In this document: piece by piece, positions 15,763 to 24,783 of the stretch | Layout: every line of letters starts with the position of its first letter | How positions within the stretch are numbered: position 1 is the first letter of the stretch | Source: UBA11222 sp049323435 | GTDB lineage: Bacteria > Pseudomonadota > Alphaproteobacteria > UBA11222 | Direction: 5' to 3' | Length of the DNA: 64,000 nt | NCBI GenBank assembly: GCA_049323435.1 | Contig: JBMOMX010000012.1 | Location: forward strand, 248,001-312,000 | Notes under the pieces: generated by a model | The model's database searches: none | What the model saw: the letters and a program-made list of their open reading frames with translations, nothing else | What the model was told of the DNA's origin: nothing | Position numbers and translations under genes: made by a program

Positions 15763-16797
15763 CTAACCAGGATGCATGACCCGATGCAGCCCCCAGACCG
15801 CCGCGCTGAAGGTACCTAACGCCCCCATCTGGTGCGCGGCTGCAAGCCCCAATGGCGCCACCCAAAGCAAAGTCCAGACGCCCAGCGCGAATTGCAGCAG
15901 CACAAAACCACACAGCACCTGAATTGGATAACGAAACTGCGGCAATGGCCGCACGCCCGCCCAAAGCCCCAGGACCATCAAAATGATGATCGCGCCGCCC
16001 CAACGATGATTGAATTGAACCAGGGTGATATTTTCAAAAAAGTTCAAATGAAGCGGGATTAATTGATCCATCCCCGGTGGAATCCAATAGCCGTCCATCA
16101 GCGGCCAGCTATTATAAGTCAGACCCGCATCCAGACCCGCAACCAGCGCCCCCAGAAGAATCTGAACAAACAGGGCCAAGCACAGCACCACGCCAGCCAC
16201 CCGCAGCCATAGAGGCGAAACGGCGCTGCCACCGGCCCCGCGCCAGTAAGTCAGGCCCATCCACAGGCTGATGCCGTAAACCAGAAAAGCCAAACCAAGA
16301 TGGGCCGCCAGCCGGTACTGGCTGACATCGACCCGCAGGCTTAGGCCGCTTTTGACCATATACCAGCCCAGCGCGCCCTGCGCGCCGCCCAGCACGAACA
16401 GCAGAATAAATTTCGGCAGTTCGGATCGGCCAAGCTGCCCGGTAGACCAGAACCAGACAAATGGGATCAGAAAGACAAATCCAGCCATGCGCGCCAGAAG
16501 CCGGTGCCCCCACTCCCACCAGTAAATCGCCTTGAATTGCGCAAGCGACATGCCCTGATTGATAAGGCGATATTCGGGAATGCGCTGATATTTGACAAAT
16601 TCGCTTTGCCAGTCCTGTTCATTCAGCGGCGGAATGATGCCCGTGACCGGCTTCCATTGCGTAATTGAAAGCCCTGAATCCGTCAGCCTCGTGATACCTC
16701 CGGCCAGGACGACCAGGCTGATGAAACCGCACAGGCAAAACAGCCATATGGCAATGAGGCGGCGTCCGCGCGCGGGGTTTGTGGTCATCGGCGTCAT
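15763..16797 (-). CDS. ctaA: Heme A synthase (CtaA/COX15)
   Basis: CtaA oxidises the C8 methyl of heme O to give heme A for cytochrome c oxidase. The 344-residue membrane protein has about eight hydrophobic segments and the conserved heme-ligand histidines in WWEWGHRLLAR, LAAHLGLAFLVY, VQFNHRWGGA and AAAHQMGALG. Its length and the LTDSGLSITQWKPVTGIIPPL block mark the longer alphaproteobacterial/mitochondrial type. It follows recO closely. Its presence implies an aa3-type oxidase elsewhere in the genome. Confidence 0.96.
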   Translation of the reverse strand: MTPMTTNPARGRRLIAIWLFCLCGFISLVVLAGGITRLTDSGLSITQWKPVTGIIPPLNEQDWQSEFVKYQRIPEYRLINQGMSLAQFKAIYWWEWGHRLLARMAGFVFLIPFVWFWSTGQLGRSELPKFILLFVLGGAQGALGWYMVKSGLSLRVDVSQYRLAAHLGLAFLVYGISLWMGLTYWRGAGGSAVSPLWLRVAGVVLCLALFVQILLGALVAGLDAGLTYNSWPLMDGYWIPPGMDQLIPLHLNFFENITLVQFNHRWGGAIIILMVLGLWAGVRPLPQFRYPIQVLCGFVLLQFALGVWTLLWVAPLGLAAAHQMGALGTFSAAVWGLHRVMHPG

Positions 16798-16803
16798 CGC
16801 TGT

Positions 16804-17547
16804 TTACGCCGGGACCGCGGCTTCGCACCAGATTTTCAGGCGTTCGCACAAGCGGCTGCGCGCGGCGGGCATCGGCTTGCCATGCGGCTCCAATACATGG
16901 CGGGCCAAAAAAAATCCGGTCAGATCCAGACCATCAATAATATCCCCGAGCTGCGCCTGCATCTGCGCGCCAAGCAGAAATGCGGGCAATGGCATCAGCC
17001 GCTCCTGATAGGGCAAACCCGGCATGCGCCCGACCGCGCGTCCGGTGCGCGGGGAAACATAGATCAGATCCTCAATTGCGCCGGTCGCCGCGCATCTTGA
17101 CAGATCAAGCCCAAACCCCAATTCCTCCAGCAGCCCCAGTTCCCAGCGCACCAGCGCGGCAGGCCACATCTCGATCTTCTCAATCGCGTCCAGCATGGCG
17201 CGCATACCCTCATAGACGGGGCCGTGAGGTTCACGCTCGGGCAGGACCTGTTGTGCGGTGGCGCAGGCGCTGCTCAGTCCGGCAAGGCGCAGCGGATCAC
17301 GCATAACCGCCGCCGCCCGGGCGCGAACCGGTTCCACCATATACTGCCCCAATTGCTCCGGCAGGCGGGCGCGCCAGCGCACACTGACCTCGTTTCCGGG
17401 TTCCAGCACGCCCCGCATCTGGCGTGACGCGCCATAACGCACCAGCCCCGCATGCCTGCCATGTTTGCTGGTCAGGGCGTCCACAACGACACCCCGCTCG
17501 CCGTGACGCCGGGTGGCAAGTATGATTGCGTCGTCAACCCATTCCAT
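16804..17547 (-). CDS. recO: DNA repair protein RecO
   Basis: RecO loads RecA onto SSB-coated gaps in the RecFOR pathway. The 247-residue protein starts with an OB-fold: DDAIILATRRHGERGVVVDALTSKHGRHAGLVRYG, and the later ALVRWELGLLEELGFGLDLSRCAATG is the family's helical and Cys-containing core. Only one Cys of the zinc site seen in some members is obvious here. It is the fourth gene of the conserved lepB-rnc-era-recO order. Confidence 0.95.
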   Translation of the reverse strand: MEWVDDAIILATRRHGERGVVVDALTSKHGRHAGLVRYGASRQMRGVLEPGNEVSVRWRARLPEQLGQYMVEPVRARAAAVMRDPLRLAGLSSACATAQQVLPEREPHGPVYEGMRAMLDAIEKIEMWPAALVRWELGLLEELGFGLDLSRCAATGAIEDLIYVSPRTGRAVGRMPGLPYQERLMPLPAFLLGAQMQAQLGDIIDGLDLTGFFLARHVLEPHGKPMPAARSRLCERLKIWCEAAVPA

Positions 17548-17576
17548 ATATGGATTCCATCAGCATCCGGATCAAA

Positions 17577-18485
17577 TCAACCCTTGTTAAATTCCAGCCC
17601 CATCATGCGATAGCGCGCGGGCTCATCCAGCCATTTTTCATTGACCTTGACGTGTAAAAACAGATGAATGCGGCGCTCGAACGCTTTCTCCATTTCCAGG
17701 CGGGCGGCCTCGCCGATTTGTTTGATGGTCTGGCCATTCTTGCCCAGAATGATCGGTTTTTGACTGTCCCGCCGGACATAGATGGTTTGCTCCAGCCGCG
17801 CGCTGCCATCCTTCATATCTTTCCAGGATTCGGTCTCGACAGTGGAATCATAAGGCAGTTCCTGGTGGACCCGCAGAAATAATTTCTCGCGGGTTATTTC
17901 TGACGCCATCATCCGCCCGGTCACATCCGAAAGCTGATCTTCGGGATACAGCCATGGGCCGGAGGGAACCGACCCGGCAAGAAAATTACGTAAATCATCG
18001 ACCCCGTCGCCATTAGAGGCGGAGATCATGAAAATCCGGGTAAACAATCCGGACAGATTAAATTTCTCCGCCAGCGCCAGCAGATCTTCGCGTTTAAGCA
18101 GATCAATCTTGTTCAGCACCAGCACCGCCTTGCGCCCCGTATTGTGCAATCCGTCTAGAATGGTCTGGGCGTCGGCGTTCAGGCCGCGAACCGCATCAAT
18201 GACCAGAACGATACTGTCCGCCTCTTCCGCGCCCCCCCAGGCAGCCTGCACCATGGCGCGATCCAGGCGCCGCTGCGGCTTGAATATTCCCGGCGTATCC
18301 ACAAAGATTATCTGTGCGTCTCCAACGACCGTAATGCCGCGCAGGCGCGCGCGGGTGGTCTGCACCTTATGGGTCACGATCGCCAGTTTCGCGCCGACCA
18401 GATTATTCAGTAATGTTGATTTGCCGGCATTGGTCGGCCCGATGAGCGCAACAAAACCGCATCGTGTCAGTGGCCCGCTATTCAT
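17577..18485 (-). CDS. era: GTPase Era
   Basis: Era is a KH-domain GTPase that helps mature 16S rRNA and the 30S subunit. G motifs are GPTNAGKSTLLN (G1), DTPGIF (G3) and VLNKIDLL (G4); the C-terminal KH domain has PIILGKNGQTIKQIGEAAR. The ATG at 18485 overlaps the rnc TGA (ATGA) and gives 302 residues, close to the family norm; a start 10 codons upstream is less likely. Confidence 0.97.
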   Translation of the reverse strand: MNSGPLTRCGFVALIGPTNAGKSTLLNNLVGAKLAIVTHKVQTTRARLRGITVVGDAQIIFVDTPGIFKPQRRLDRAMVQAAWGGAEEADSIVLVIDAVRGLNADAQTILDGLHNTGRKAVLVLNKIDLLKREDLLALAEKFNLSGLFTRIFMISASNGDGVDDLRNFLAGSVPSGPWLYPEDQLSDVTGRMMASEITREKLFLRVHQELPYDSTVETESWKDMKDGSARLEQTIYVRRDSQKPIILGKNGQTIKQIGEAARLEMEKAFERRIHLFLHVKVNEKWLDEPARYRMMGLEFNKG

Positions 18486-19183
18486 TGATTTTCCAGTCCT
18501 GCTGCTTGTGAACATAGCGCGCGCAGCATGATCTGCGCCGCATCACGTTCGGCATCGCGTTTTGAGGGGCCTTTGCCGCAATATGCCGGATAGCCCGGCA
18601 GCCTTACTTCTATCATAAATTGCGGCGCATGGTCCGGTCCTTCGCGGCTGATCTCCTTGTAAAGGGGCGTCCCAAGCCGGCGCGCCTGACTCCATTCCTG
18701 CAAGGCGGATTTTGCATCCTCAGGCGCCTCCGCCTCGTTTTTCATGCGCGCAGACCAGAAAGCCCGCACAAAACCGCGCGCCGCATCCATTCCGCCATCC
18801 AGGTAAAGCGCGCCAATCAACGCCTCGCAGGCATCGCTCAAGATGGCCGGTTTATCCCTGCCCCCTGAGGCCGCTTCCGCCACAGCAAGGTTCAGACAGG
18901 CGCCCAGCTCAATTTCACCCGCCACCGCTGCGCAGGTCTCGCGGCGCACGAGGGCATTCAGACGCAAGGCCAGATCGCCTTCCTGGGCTGCCGGAAAATT
19001 CTGAAGCAGTAAATCGGCCACCAGCAGCGCCAGAACCCGGTCCCCCAGAAATTCCAGCCGCTCATTATTGCGGCCGCTATCGCTGGACACGCTGGAATGG
19101 GTAAGCGCCTGGCGCAGCAAACCGGCAGACCTGAAATGATATCCAAGCCTTTGCTGCAACTGCAACAGGCGGTCAGTATTCAC
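18482..19183 (-). CDS. rnc: Ribonuclease III
   Basis: RNase III cuts double-stranded RNA, including the rRNA precursor. The signature NERLEFLGDRVLALLVADLL carries the catalytic Glu and Asp, SDACEALIGALYLDGG the second acidic pair, and the C-terminal TPLYKEISREGPDHAPQFMIEV ... GKGPSKRDAERDAAQIML is the double-stranded RNA binding domain. Length 233 residues. It starts 3 bases after lepB and overlaps era by 4. Confidence 0.97.
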   Translation of the reverse strand: MNTDRLLQLQQRLGYHFRSAGLLRQALTHSSVSSDSGRNNERLEFLGDRVLALLVADLLLQNFPAAQEGDLALRLNALVRRETCAAVAGEIELGACLNLAVAEAASGGRDKPAILSDACEALIGALYLDGGMDAARGFVRAFWSARMKNEAEAPEDAKSALQEWSQARRLGTPLYKEISREGPDHAPQFMIEVRLPGYPAYCGKGPSKRDAERDAAQIMLRALCSQAAGLENQ

Positions 19184-19186
19184 ATG

Positions 19187-19942
19187 CTATCCCTGCACTG
19201 AATTGATACTGCGGAACATGCGTTCAAAGCGTGCCGCCTGAAACCAGCGCCAGAACTCCCACCATTGCGCACTGCCATCCGTCGAGAAAAACAGAAACTC
19301 CGCCCGCCCGACAAGATTTTCCACAGGCACATAGCCGACACCCCCATTGACCACCCGGCTGTCAGTGGAATTGTCACGGTTATCACCCATCATGAATACA
19401 TGCCCGGCAGGCACGGTAAACACACCAGTATTATCTACAGGGCCAGCTATATTCATATCCAGTACATTATATGCCGTGCCGCCCGGCATGGTTTCACGAT
19501 ATTGCCGGACCTGCATGGCGTTTCCGGCCGCATCTTTTTCCAGGTAATCCGGCAGCGGCTCCCGCGGGACGGCCTGTTCATTGACATATAATTCGCCGCC
19601 CCGCACCTGGATGCGATCCCCCGGCAGCCCGATCAGGCGCTTAATATAATCCGTCCGGCCATCGGCCGGCCATTTAAACACCACAATATCCCCCCGCTCC
19701 GGCATATTTTGCAATATCCGTCCGCTGAACAAAGGGGGGCTGAAAGGGAACGAGTGGCGGCTGTAGCCATAGCTGTATTTGGATACAAACAGATAATCCC
19801 CAACCAGCAGGGTCGGGATCATGGAGCCTGAGGGGATATTAAAGGGTTGAAACAGGAAGGCGCGAATAAACAGGGCGATTAAAAGTGCATAGACAATCGT
19901 TTTGATATTCTCGGCCAGCTCACCCGGCTGTTTATCTGCCAT
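19187..19942 (-). CDS. lepB: Signal peptidase I
   Basis: LepB removes signal peptides from exported proteins at the inner membrane. A single N-terminal membrane anchor (IVYALLIALFIRAFLF, about residues 16-31) precedes the catalytic Ser40 in NIPSGSMIPTL. The catalytic Lys is in RTDYIKRLIGLPGD, and VFMMGDNRDNSTDSR is the conserved box E. Length 251 residues. It heads lepB-rnc-era-recO and is divergent from the PAS-domain gene. Confidence 0.97.
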   Translation of the reverse strand: MADKQPGELAENIKTIVYALLIALFIRAFLFQPFNIPSGSMIPTLLVGDYLFVSKYSYGYSRHSFPFSPPLFSGRILQNMPERGDIVVFKWPADGRTDYIKRLIGLPGDRIQVRGGELYVNEQAVPREPLPDYLEKDAAGNAMQVRQYRETMPGGTAYNVLDMNIAGPVDNTGVFTVPAGHVFMMGDNRDNSTDSRVVNGGVGYVPVENLVGRAEFLFFSTDGSAQWWEFWRWFQAARFERMFRSINSVQG

Positions 19943-20218
19943 TCAATAACTCCATAGGGTTCTAAATATGAATGCTATTGGCATCAATCATTTAGGGACT
20001 CGGGTGTCAAGCGATACGGTGGGCCGGGGACGGGGGGTGTGCATTACCTCAACGGCTTTCAAAATTTTTCTAATCGACATTAGAAATTTGAAAAAAACAC
20101 TACTATACATAACCATTAGTATTTTATTTGTGTTTTTGGGGTTCAGATCGGACGGCAAAAACAACCTGGGCATATATTCTCGGCAATATGTCTGCTGTTG
20201 CATAGGGGAAATAACTTC
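19943..20218. other. AT-rich intergenic region with one hairpin
   Basis: This 276-base divergent region between lepB and the PAS gene is visibly richer in A and T than its neighbours. TTTCTAAT and ATTAGAAA (20067-20086, 4-base loop) form a perfect inverted repeat, and TACTATACAT and similar stretches further on could be promoter elements. I see no convincing gene in it. Confidence 0.5.
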
Positions 20219-20725
20219 ATGCTTAATCGTGACACTATCACGAACCTTATTCTGAACGATTATCCGAACGATTTTCTAATCGATCCAGAACTGGATACCC
20301 GGAATCCCGATCTGTTGGAATTTCTATCTTATTGTACACGTCAGCGTGGAGAGCGGAAATTTGCTGGCCGGGGCGATATTCATCCCCGCGACATCCTCCG
20401 GCTATTGCCCAAGATACATATGCATGACGTGGAAGGTGACAGCACGTTTCGTATCCGGTTGATCGGAACCAGAATCGAAGCTTTTCTACCCCGGCAGAGC
20501 AATCCGGGCAGCGCCTTGGAGGTGTTGCCATCCATGATTTACAGCCGTCTGCAACACGGCCTGGAAGCGGTTATGAAGTTGCGTGCACCATTACGCACCA
20601 CATCGCAGAAATCCGTCATTGCAGGGCACGACTATAAGGGGGTGGAAACTATTTTCGTCCCGCTGTCGGACAATGATACCGACATAAACATCATTATCGC
20701 CATCACATCTTTTAGCAAGGGCTAA
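20219..20725 (+). CDS. PAS-domain protein (PAS_5-like), single-domain
   Basis: A 168-residue protein resembling the alphaproteobacterial PAS_5 family: LEFLSYCTRQRGERKFAGRGDIHPRDILRLLPKIHMHDVEG then FRIRLIGTRIEAFLPRQ. These are sensor-type domains without known enzymatic function. AGGGG lies about 10 bases before ATG 20219, which is preferred over an ATG 7 codons earlier. It is on the plus strand inside an otherwise minus-strand conserved block (acpS on one side, lepB on the other) and has no attached output domain. Confidence 0.75.
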   Translation: MLNRDTITNLILNDYPNDFLIDPELDTRNPDLLEFLSYCTRQRGERKFAGRGDIHPRDILRLLPKIHMHDVEGDSTFRIRLIGTRIEAFLPRQSNPGSALEVLPSMIYSRLQHGLEAVMKLRAPLRTTSQKSVIAGHDYKGVETIFVPLSDNDTDINIIIAITSFSKG

Positions 20726-20761
20726 CGGCACGCCTCAGCACCGGCCCCACCCCACATAGCC

Positions 20762-21166
20762 CTATGGTTTGTTTTGCACCGCCGTGATCATGACCATGGC
20801 CTGAGCCAGGGGGGGTTCGTCGGTCAGGCTCAGATCAATCTGTGCCGTGCAGCCCTCTGGCGTAATTTCCTGAAGCCGTTTCAGGGCGCCGCCAGTCAAC
20901 ACCATTGTTGGCTTGCCCGATGAAAGATTGCTAACCCCCATGTCGCGCCAATAGACGCCTTTGCGAAAACCGGTGCCCAATGCTTTGGAGCAAGCTTCCT
21001 TGGCGGCGAACCGTTTGGCGTAACTGGCGGCGCGGTTGGCCCTGCGTTCCGAGCGCGCCTGCTCTTTCTCCGTGAACAGACGATTTATAAAACGTGTTCC
21101 GAACCGGTCGAGGGTTTTCTCAATACGCCGGATGTCAATCAGATCATTGCCAAGTCCGATAATCAT
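20762..21166 (-). CDS. acpS: Holo-[acyl-carrier-protein] synthase
   Basis: AcpS transfers 4'-phosphopantetheine from CoA to acyl carrier protein. The 134-residue protein starts with IIGLGNDLIDIRRIE carrying the Mg-binding Asp, and RFAAKEACSKALGTGF carries the catalytic Glu and Lys. It overlaps pdxJ by 4 bases. Confidence 0.97.
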   Translation of the reverse strand: MIIGLGNDLIDIRRIEKTLDRFGTRFINRLFTEKEQARSERRANRAASYAKRFAAKEACSKALGTGFRKGVYWRDMGVSNLSSGKPTMVLTGGALKRLQEITPEGCTAQIDLSLTDEPPLAQAMVMITAVQNKP

Positions 21167-21915
21167 GCCCCGCGCGCCTTATCCATCAGCGCCCGCATAT
21201 GTGTAATCGCCGCAGGCAGCCCGATAAAGACTGCTTCGCCGATCAGAAAGTGGCCAATATTCAGTTCAACCACCTGCGGCATGGCTGCGAATACGCCCAC
21301 CGTATCAAAACTGATACCGTGTCCGGCATGAACTTCCAGGCCAAGACCGGCGGCTGCCTGCGCCGCAAGCTGATGCCTTATGAGTTCGGCTTGCGCCGCG
21401 TTCACATCGCCCGCGATTATATGCTCGCAATAGGCGCCTGCATGCAGTTCGACAATATGCGCGCCCACATTGCGGGCAGCCTCAATCTGCTGCACATCCG
21501 GATTAACGAAAAGCGACACGCGAATGCCGGCATCGGCCAGCCTGCCGACAAATGGTTTGAGATGATTTTGCTGGGAGAGCACCATAAGGCCGCCCTCGGT
21601 TGTTTTTTCTTCACGCTTTTCCGGCACCAGGCATACGGCATGGGGCCGGTGACGCAAGGCAATGTCGAGCATTTCTGACGTCGCGGCGCATTCCAGATTC
21701 AGCGGCAGGTTTATTTCCCGGCCAAGACAGATAATATCTTCATCCGAAATATGCCGCCTGTCCTCGCGCAGATGCGCGGTAATACCGTCAGCACCAGCCA
21801 AAGCGGCCAGCTTTGCGGCACGCACCGGATCAGGATGCAGCCCGCCCCTTGCATTGCGGATTGTGGCGACATGGTCGATATTCACACCCAGCCGCAATGG
21901 CGCCGTTGCTTTCAT
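21163..21915 (-). CDS. pdxJ: Pyridoxine 5'-phosphate synthase PdxJ
   Basis: PdxJ condenses 1-deoxyxylulose phosphate with 3-amino-2-oxopropyl phosphate to pyridoxine phosphate. Family blocks are LGVNIDHVATIRNARGG, GITAHLREDRRHI, PHAVCLVPEKREEKTTEGG with the catalytic Glu, VSLFVNPD and EVHAGHGISFDTV. Length 250 residues, normal. It overlaps both its neighbours by 4 bases. Confidence 0.97.
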   Translation of the reverse strand: MKATAPLRLGVNIDHVATIRNARGGLHPDPVRAAKLAALAGADGITAHLREDRRHISDEDIICLGREINLPLNLECAATSEMLDIALRHRPHAVCLVPEKREEKTTEGGLMVLSQQNHLKPFVGRLADAGIRVSLFVNPDVQQIEAARNVGAHIVELHAGAYCEHIIAGDVNAAQAELIRHQLAAQAAAGLGLEVHAGHGISFDTVGVFAAMPQVVELNIGHFLIGEAVFIGLPAAITHMRALMDKARGA

Positions 21916-22490
21916 CCGGCCGCCTCGCCGGTTTGCGACGGCATATCACCAGCAGCCAGGGTGGGATGGGTTATGAAAAAACGGTTGCGGCGGGCGGCCT
22001 GGAAACGCATCACGCTTTTTTTGACCGGAAAATAAAATAGCAGCCCGGCCAAAATGCCGACAGGGATGCTGCCAATGAAAAAGGGAATGAAAATCTCCCA
22101 GAAACTGGCCCCGTCAAATGTCAGCTGTGTCAGATCAACCGATGCGGCAGCCGGGGCCTTGCCCATCAAGCCTATGCCAGCCTGATACACAATGGCCCAC
22201 ATGAATGGGTAACTGATCGGGTTGCCGAGAAAATTTCCCAGCATCGACGCGGCAATATTGCCCCGCAACAGCCAGGCGAACAGGCCGGAAAAAGCAAGAT
22301 GAAAACCCAGAAAGGGCGAAAAAGACATAAAGACGCCAATCGCAAACCCCAGGGCAATCGTATGCGGCGAAGCGTTCAACCGCAGCAGCCGCAGCCAGAG
22401 ATAGCGCAGCGCGCGCCGGTAACCCGATGCGGGCCAAACCATCTCCCGCAGCTTTTGCTGCCAGCTACGTTCGTTACGCCGTTTAAACAC
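21912..22490 (-). CDS. DUF2062 membrane protein
   Basis: A 192-residue membrane protein of the DUF2062 family. The signature SPHTIALGFAIGVFMSFSPFLGFHLAF lies near residue 40-66, followed by GNIAASMLGNFLGNPISYPFMW and a further C-terminal hydrophobic segment (FFIGSIPVGILAGLLFYF). Its function is unknown. Position between rsh and pdxJ is the usual one in this class. Confidence 0.9.
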   Translation of the reverse strand: MFKRRNERSWQQKLREMVWPASGYRRALRYLWLRLLRLNASPHTIALGFAIGVFMSFSPFLGFHLAFSGLFAWLLRGNIAASMLGNFLGNPISYPFMWAIVYQAGIGLMGKAPAAASVDLTQLTFDGASFWEIFIPFFIGSIPVGILAGLLFYFPVKKSVMRFQAARRNRFFITHPTLAAGDMPSQTGEAAG

Positions 22491-22512
22491 TTAATGGTCT
22501 ACCTTTGCAGCA

Positions 22513-24666
22513 TTATCCATGCGTGCGTTCAACTTTGCTGACCAGAGGTGAGCCCCGCAGCGCAGCAATAATATTGCTCAGATGCTTAACGTCGCGTACT
22601 TCAATATCCACCAGCATGTCAAAGAAATCCGGTGTCCGGCCGGATATTTTCAGATTGCTGATATTGCCCTGATTTTTGGCGATCAGGGTAGAGAGTACCG
22701 ACAATGAACCGGGCTCGTTCGACAAAGTGGTTTCTATCCGGCCGACAAAGAAATCCGGCGCCTCGCCGCTGGCGTCCCAACTGACATCCAGCCAGCGTTC
22801 CGGTGTGCTGCCAAACTGCTCCAATATTTCGCAGTCTATGGTGTGAATGGTCGCGCCGCCGCCCGCAGTCTGAATACCCACGATGCGATCTCCCGGCAGT
22901 GGGTGGCAGCAGTCTCCATAATGCACCGCCAGGCCATCCGTCATGCCGCGAATGGGGATAGCCGCAGCGCGCGGGCGGCGGCCATCATTCTGCGCCGTCA
23001 GGGCAATGGGGATTTGCGGCGCCTTCATCTTGATGCCGGGAAAGGCGGCTTCCATTACCTGGATACCGGTCAACAGGCCGCGCCCCAGCCTTTCATATAA
23101 ATCATCAATGGAGGCAAGCTTCAGCGGTTGAAGCGCCTCACCCAGCGCTTTCTCCGAAAATGAATAATCCTCGGTGCGAAACGCCTTTTCGGCGATTTCG
23201 CGGCCCAGGGAAATATATTCGCCGCGCTGACTCTGGCGTACAAACCGGCGCACCGCAGAACGCGCCTTGGCGGTCACAGCGACCCTTTCCCATCCAGGTG
23301 ACGGCGTTTGCGCATCCGAACGGATGATTTCAACCTGATCGCCATTCTGCAATTCCGATTGCAAGGGCATGGAGCGCCCATTTATACGGCAGCCGACACA
23401 GGTGTCGCCAATGCTGGTATGCACTGCATAGGCAAAATCAATCGGTGTTGCGCCGCGCGGCAGCGCGATTAAATCGCCGCCAGGCGTAAAACAGAACACC
23501 TGATCAAAGAAAAGATCCAGTTTGGTATATTCAAGAAACTGTTCCGGGCTTTCCCCCTCTTCAATCATATCCACCAGCTCACGCAGCCAGATATAGGGGT
23601 CATTGTGCAAGGCCGGGTTATTCGAAGCATTCTTTTGTTTGTAATGCCAGTGCGCCGCAACGCCGTATTCCGCCATCCGGTTCATGTCTGTGGTGCGAAT
23701 TTGAATTTCCACGCGCTGCTTGTCCGGGCCCACCACGGTCGTGTGGATGGATTGGTAATTATTCCGTTTTGGCGTCGAGATGTAATCCTTGAACCGCCCC
23801 GGCATCAACGGCCATTTCTGATGGATGACGCCAAGCGCCTGATAGCACTCGTCCACCGTATCAACAATCACCCGAAAGGCAAAAATATCCGAAAGCTGCT
23901 CAAAGGAAATGGCCTTGGTCTGCATCTTGCTCCAGATGGAATAGGGCCGCTTCTCGCGCCCTGTAACCATTGCCTTTATGCCCCTGGCCGCAAGCTCTTC
24001 CATCAGCAGAACAGGAATGCGCGCCGTGCTTTCGCCGGTGCGCTGGCGTAGAAAATCCCGCCTTACAATTACGGAATCGCGCGCCTCGCTGTTTAACTCT
24101 GCAAATGCAAGATCCTGAAGTTCCTCCAGCATTTCCTGCATGCCAATGCGTCCTGCCAGCGGCGCATAGATTTCCATGGTCTCCTTGGCGATGCGTGCGC
24201 GCTTTTCAGGATTTTTGATAAAGTGCAGGGTCCGCATATTGTGCAGACGGTCCGCCAGCTTCACCAGCAATACCCGAATGTCGGCGGACATTGCGATCAG
24301 CAGCTTGCGGAAATTTTCCGCCTGCTCACTTTGAGTTGAGCGAAACGACATTTTGGAAAGTTTGGTGACCCCATCCACCAGAACGGCAACTTCATGGCCG
24401 AAGATTTGATTGATTTCTTCGTAGGTTGCCGCCGTGTCTTCCAGTGTGTCGTGCAGTAAGGCTGTGGTGATCGTAGCGCTATCGACTTTCAATCCGGCCA
24501 GGATGCCGGCCACCTCGACCGGATGAGAAAAATAGGGATCACCGGATGCGCGTTTCTGGTCGCCATGCGCCTTGGTGGCGAACACATAGGCGCGGTTAAG
24601 CATGGCCTCGTCCAGATTCGGATCATAGGCCCGCACCATATCAACCAGTTCATATTGGCGGATCAT
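22513..24666 (-). CDS. rsh: Bifunctional (p)ppGpp synthetase/hydrolase, RelA/SpoT homolog
   Basis: Rsh makes and degrades the stringent-response alarmone (p)ppGpp. The HD hydrolase domain is intact (FSHPVEVAGIL, LLHDTLEDT, VLLVKLADRLHNMRTL), as is the synthetase domain (SDIFAFRVIVDT, GRFKDYISTPKRNNYQSIHT, VEIQIRTTDMNRMAEYGVAAHWHYK). A TGS domain (CFTPGGDLIALPRGATPIDFAYA) and a C-terminal ACT domain follow. RFKD in the synthetase is the form found in bifunctional enzymes. ATG 24666 gives 717 residues; a TTG six codons earlier would fall within the terminator at 24683-24713, so it is rejected. Confidence 0.97.
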   Translation of the reverse strand: MIRQYELVDMVRAYDPNLDEAMLNRAYVFATKAHGDQKRASGDPYFSHPVEVAGILAGLKVDSATITTALLHDTLEDTAATYEEINQIFGHEVAVLVDGVTKLSKMSFRSTQSEQAENFRKLLIAMSADIRVLLVKLADRLHNMRTLHFIKNPEKRARIAKETMEIYAPLAGRIGMQEMLEELQDLAFAELNSEARDSVIVRRDFLRQRTGESTARIPVLLMEELAARGIKAMVTGREKRPYSIWSKMQTKAISFEQLSDIFAFRVIVDTVDECYQALGVIHQKWPLMPGRFKDYISTPKRNNYQSIHTTVVGPDKQRVEIQIRTTDMNRMAEYGVAAHWHYKQKNASNNPALHNDPYIWLRELVDMIEEGESPEQFLEYTKLDLFFDQVFCFTPGGDLIALPRGATPIDFAYAVHTSIGDTCVGCRINGRSMPLQSELQNGDQVEIIRSDAQTPSPGWERVAVTAKARSAVRRFVRQSQRGEYISLGREIAEKAFRTEDYSFSEKALGEALQPLKLASIDDLYERLGRGLLTGIQVMEAAFPGIKMKAPQIPIALTAQNDGRRPRAAAIPIRGMTDGLAVHYGDCCHPLPGDRIVGIQTAGGGATIHTIDCEILEQFGSTPERWLDVSWDASGEAPDFFVGRIETTLSNEPGSLSVLSTLIAKNQGNISNLKISGRTPDFFDMLVDIEVRDVKHLSNIIAALRGSPLVSKVERTHG

Positions 24667-24682
24667 TGCCGTATGCCGCCGC

Positions 24683-24713
24683 AAAAACAGGGCCCGCTTT
24701 CAGTTGCAGGCCC
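24683..24713 (-). terminator. Probable rho-independent terminator after rpoZ
   Basis: GGGCCCGC (24690-24697) pairs with GCAGGCCC (24706-24713) with one G-T pair and an 8-base loop. On the minus strand the stem is followed by TGTTTTTG. It lies between rpoZ and rsh, so rsh probably needs its own promoter or receives only read-through. Confidence 0.65.
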
Positions 24714-24783
24714 GGTTAAATGCCCAATGCATGCAATGGCGCCCCGCGAAAAGTGAGCGGGTTTTATGTATGTAGCGTGATCT

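Noticed and set aside
19968..20255. 95-codon open frame before the PAS gene
   Set aside because: Hydrophobic, AT-driven translation that overlaps the start of the PAS gene; no ribosome site or family pattern.
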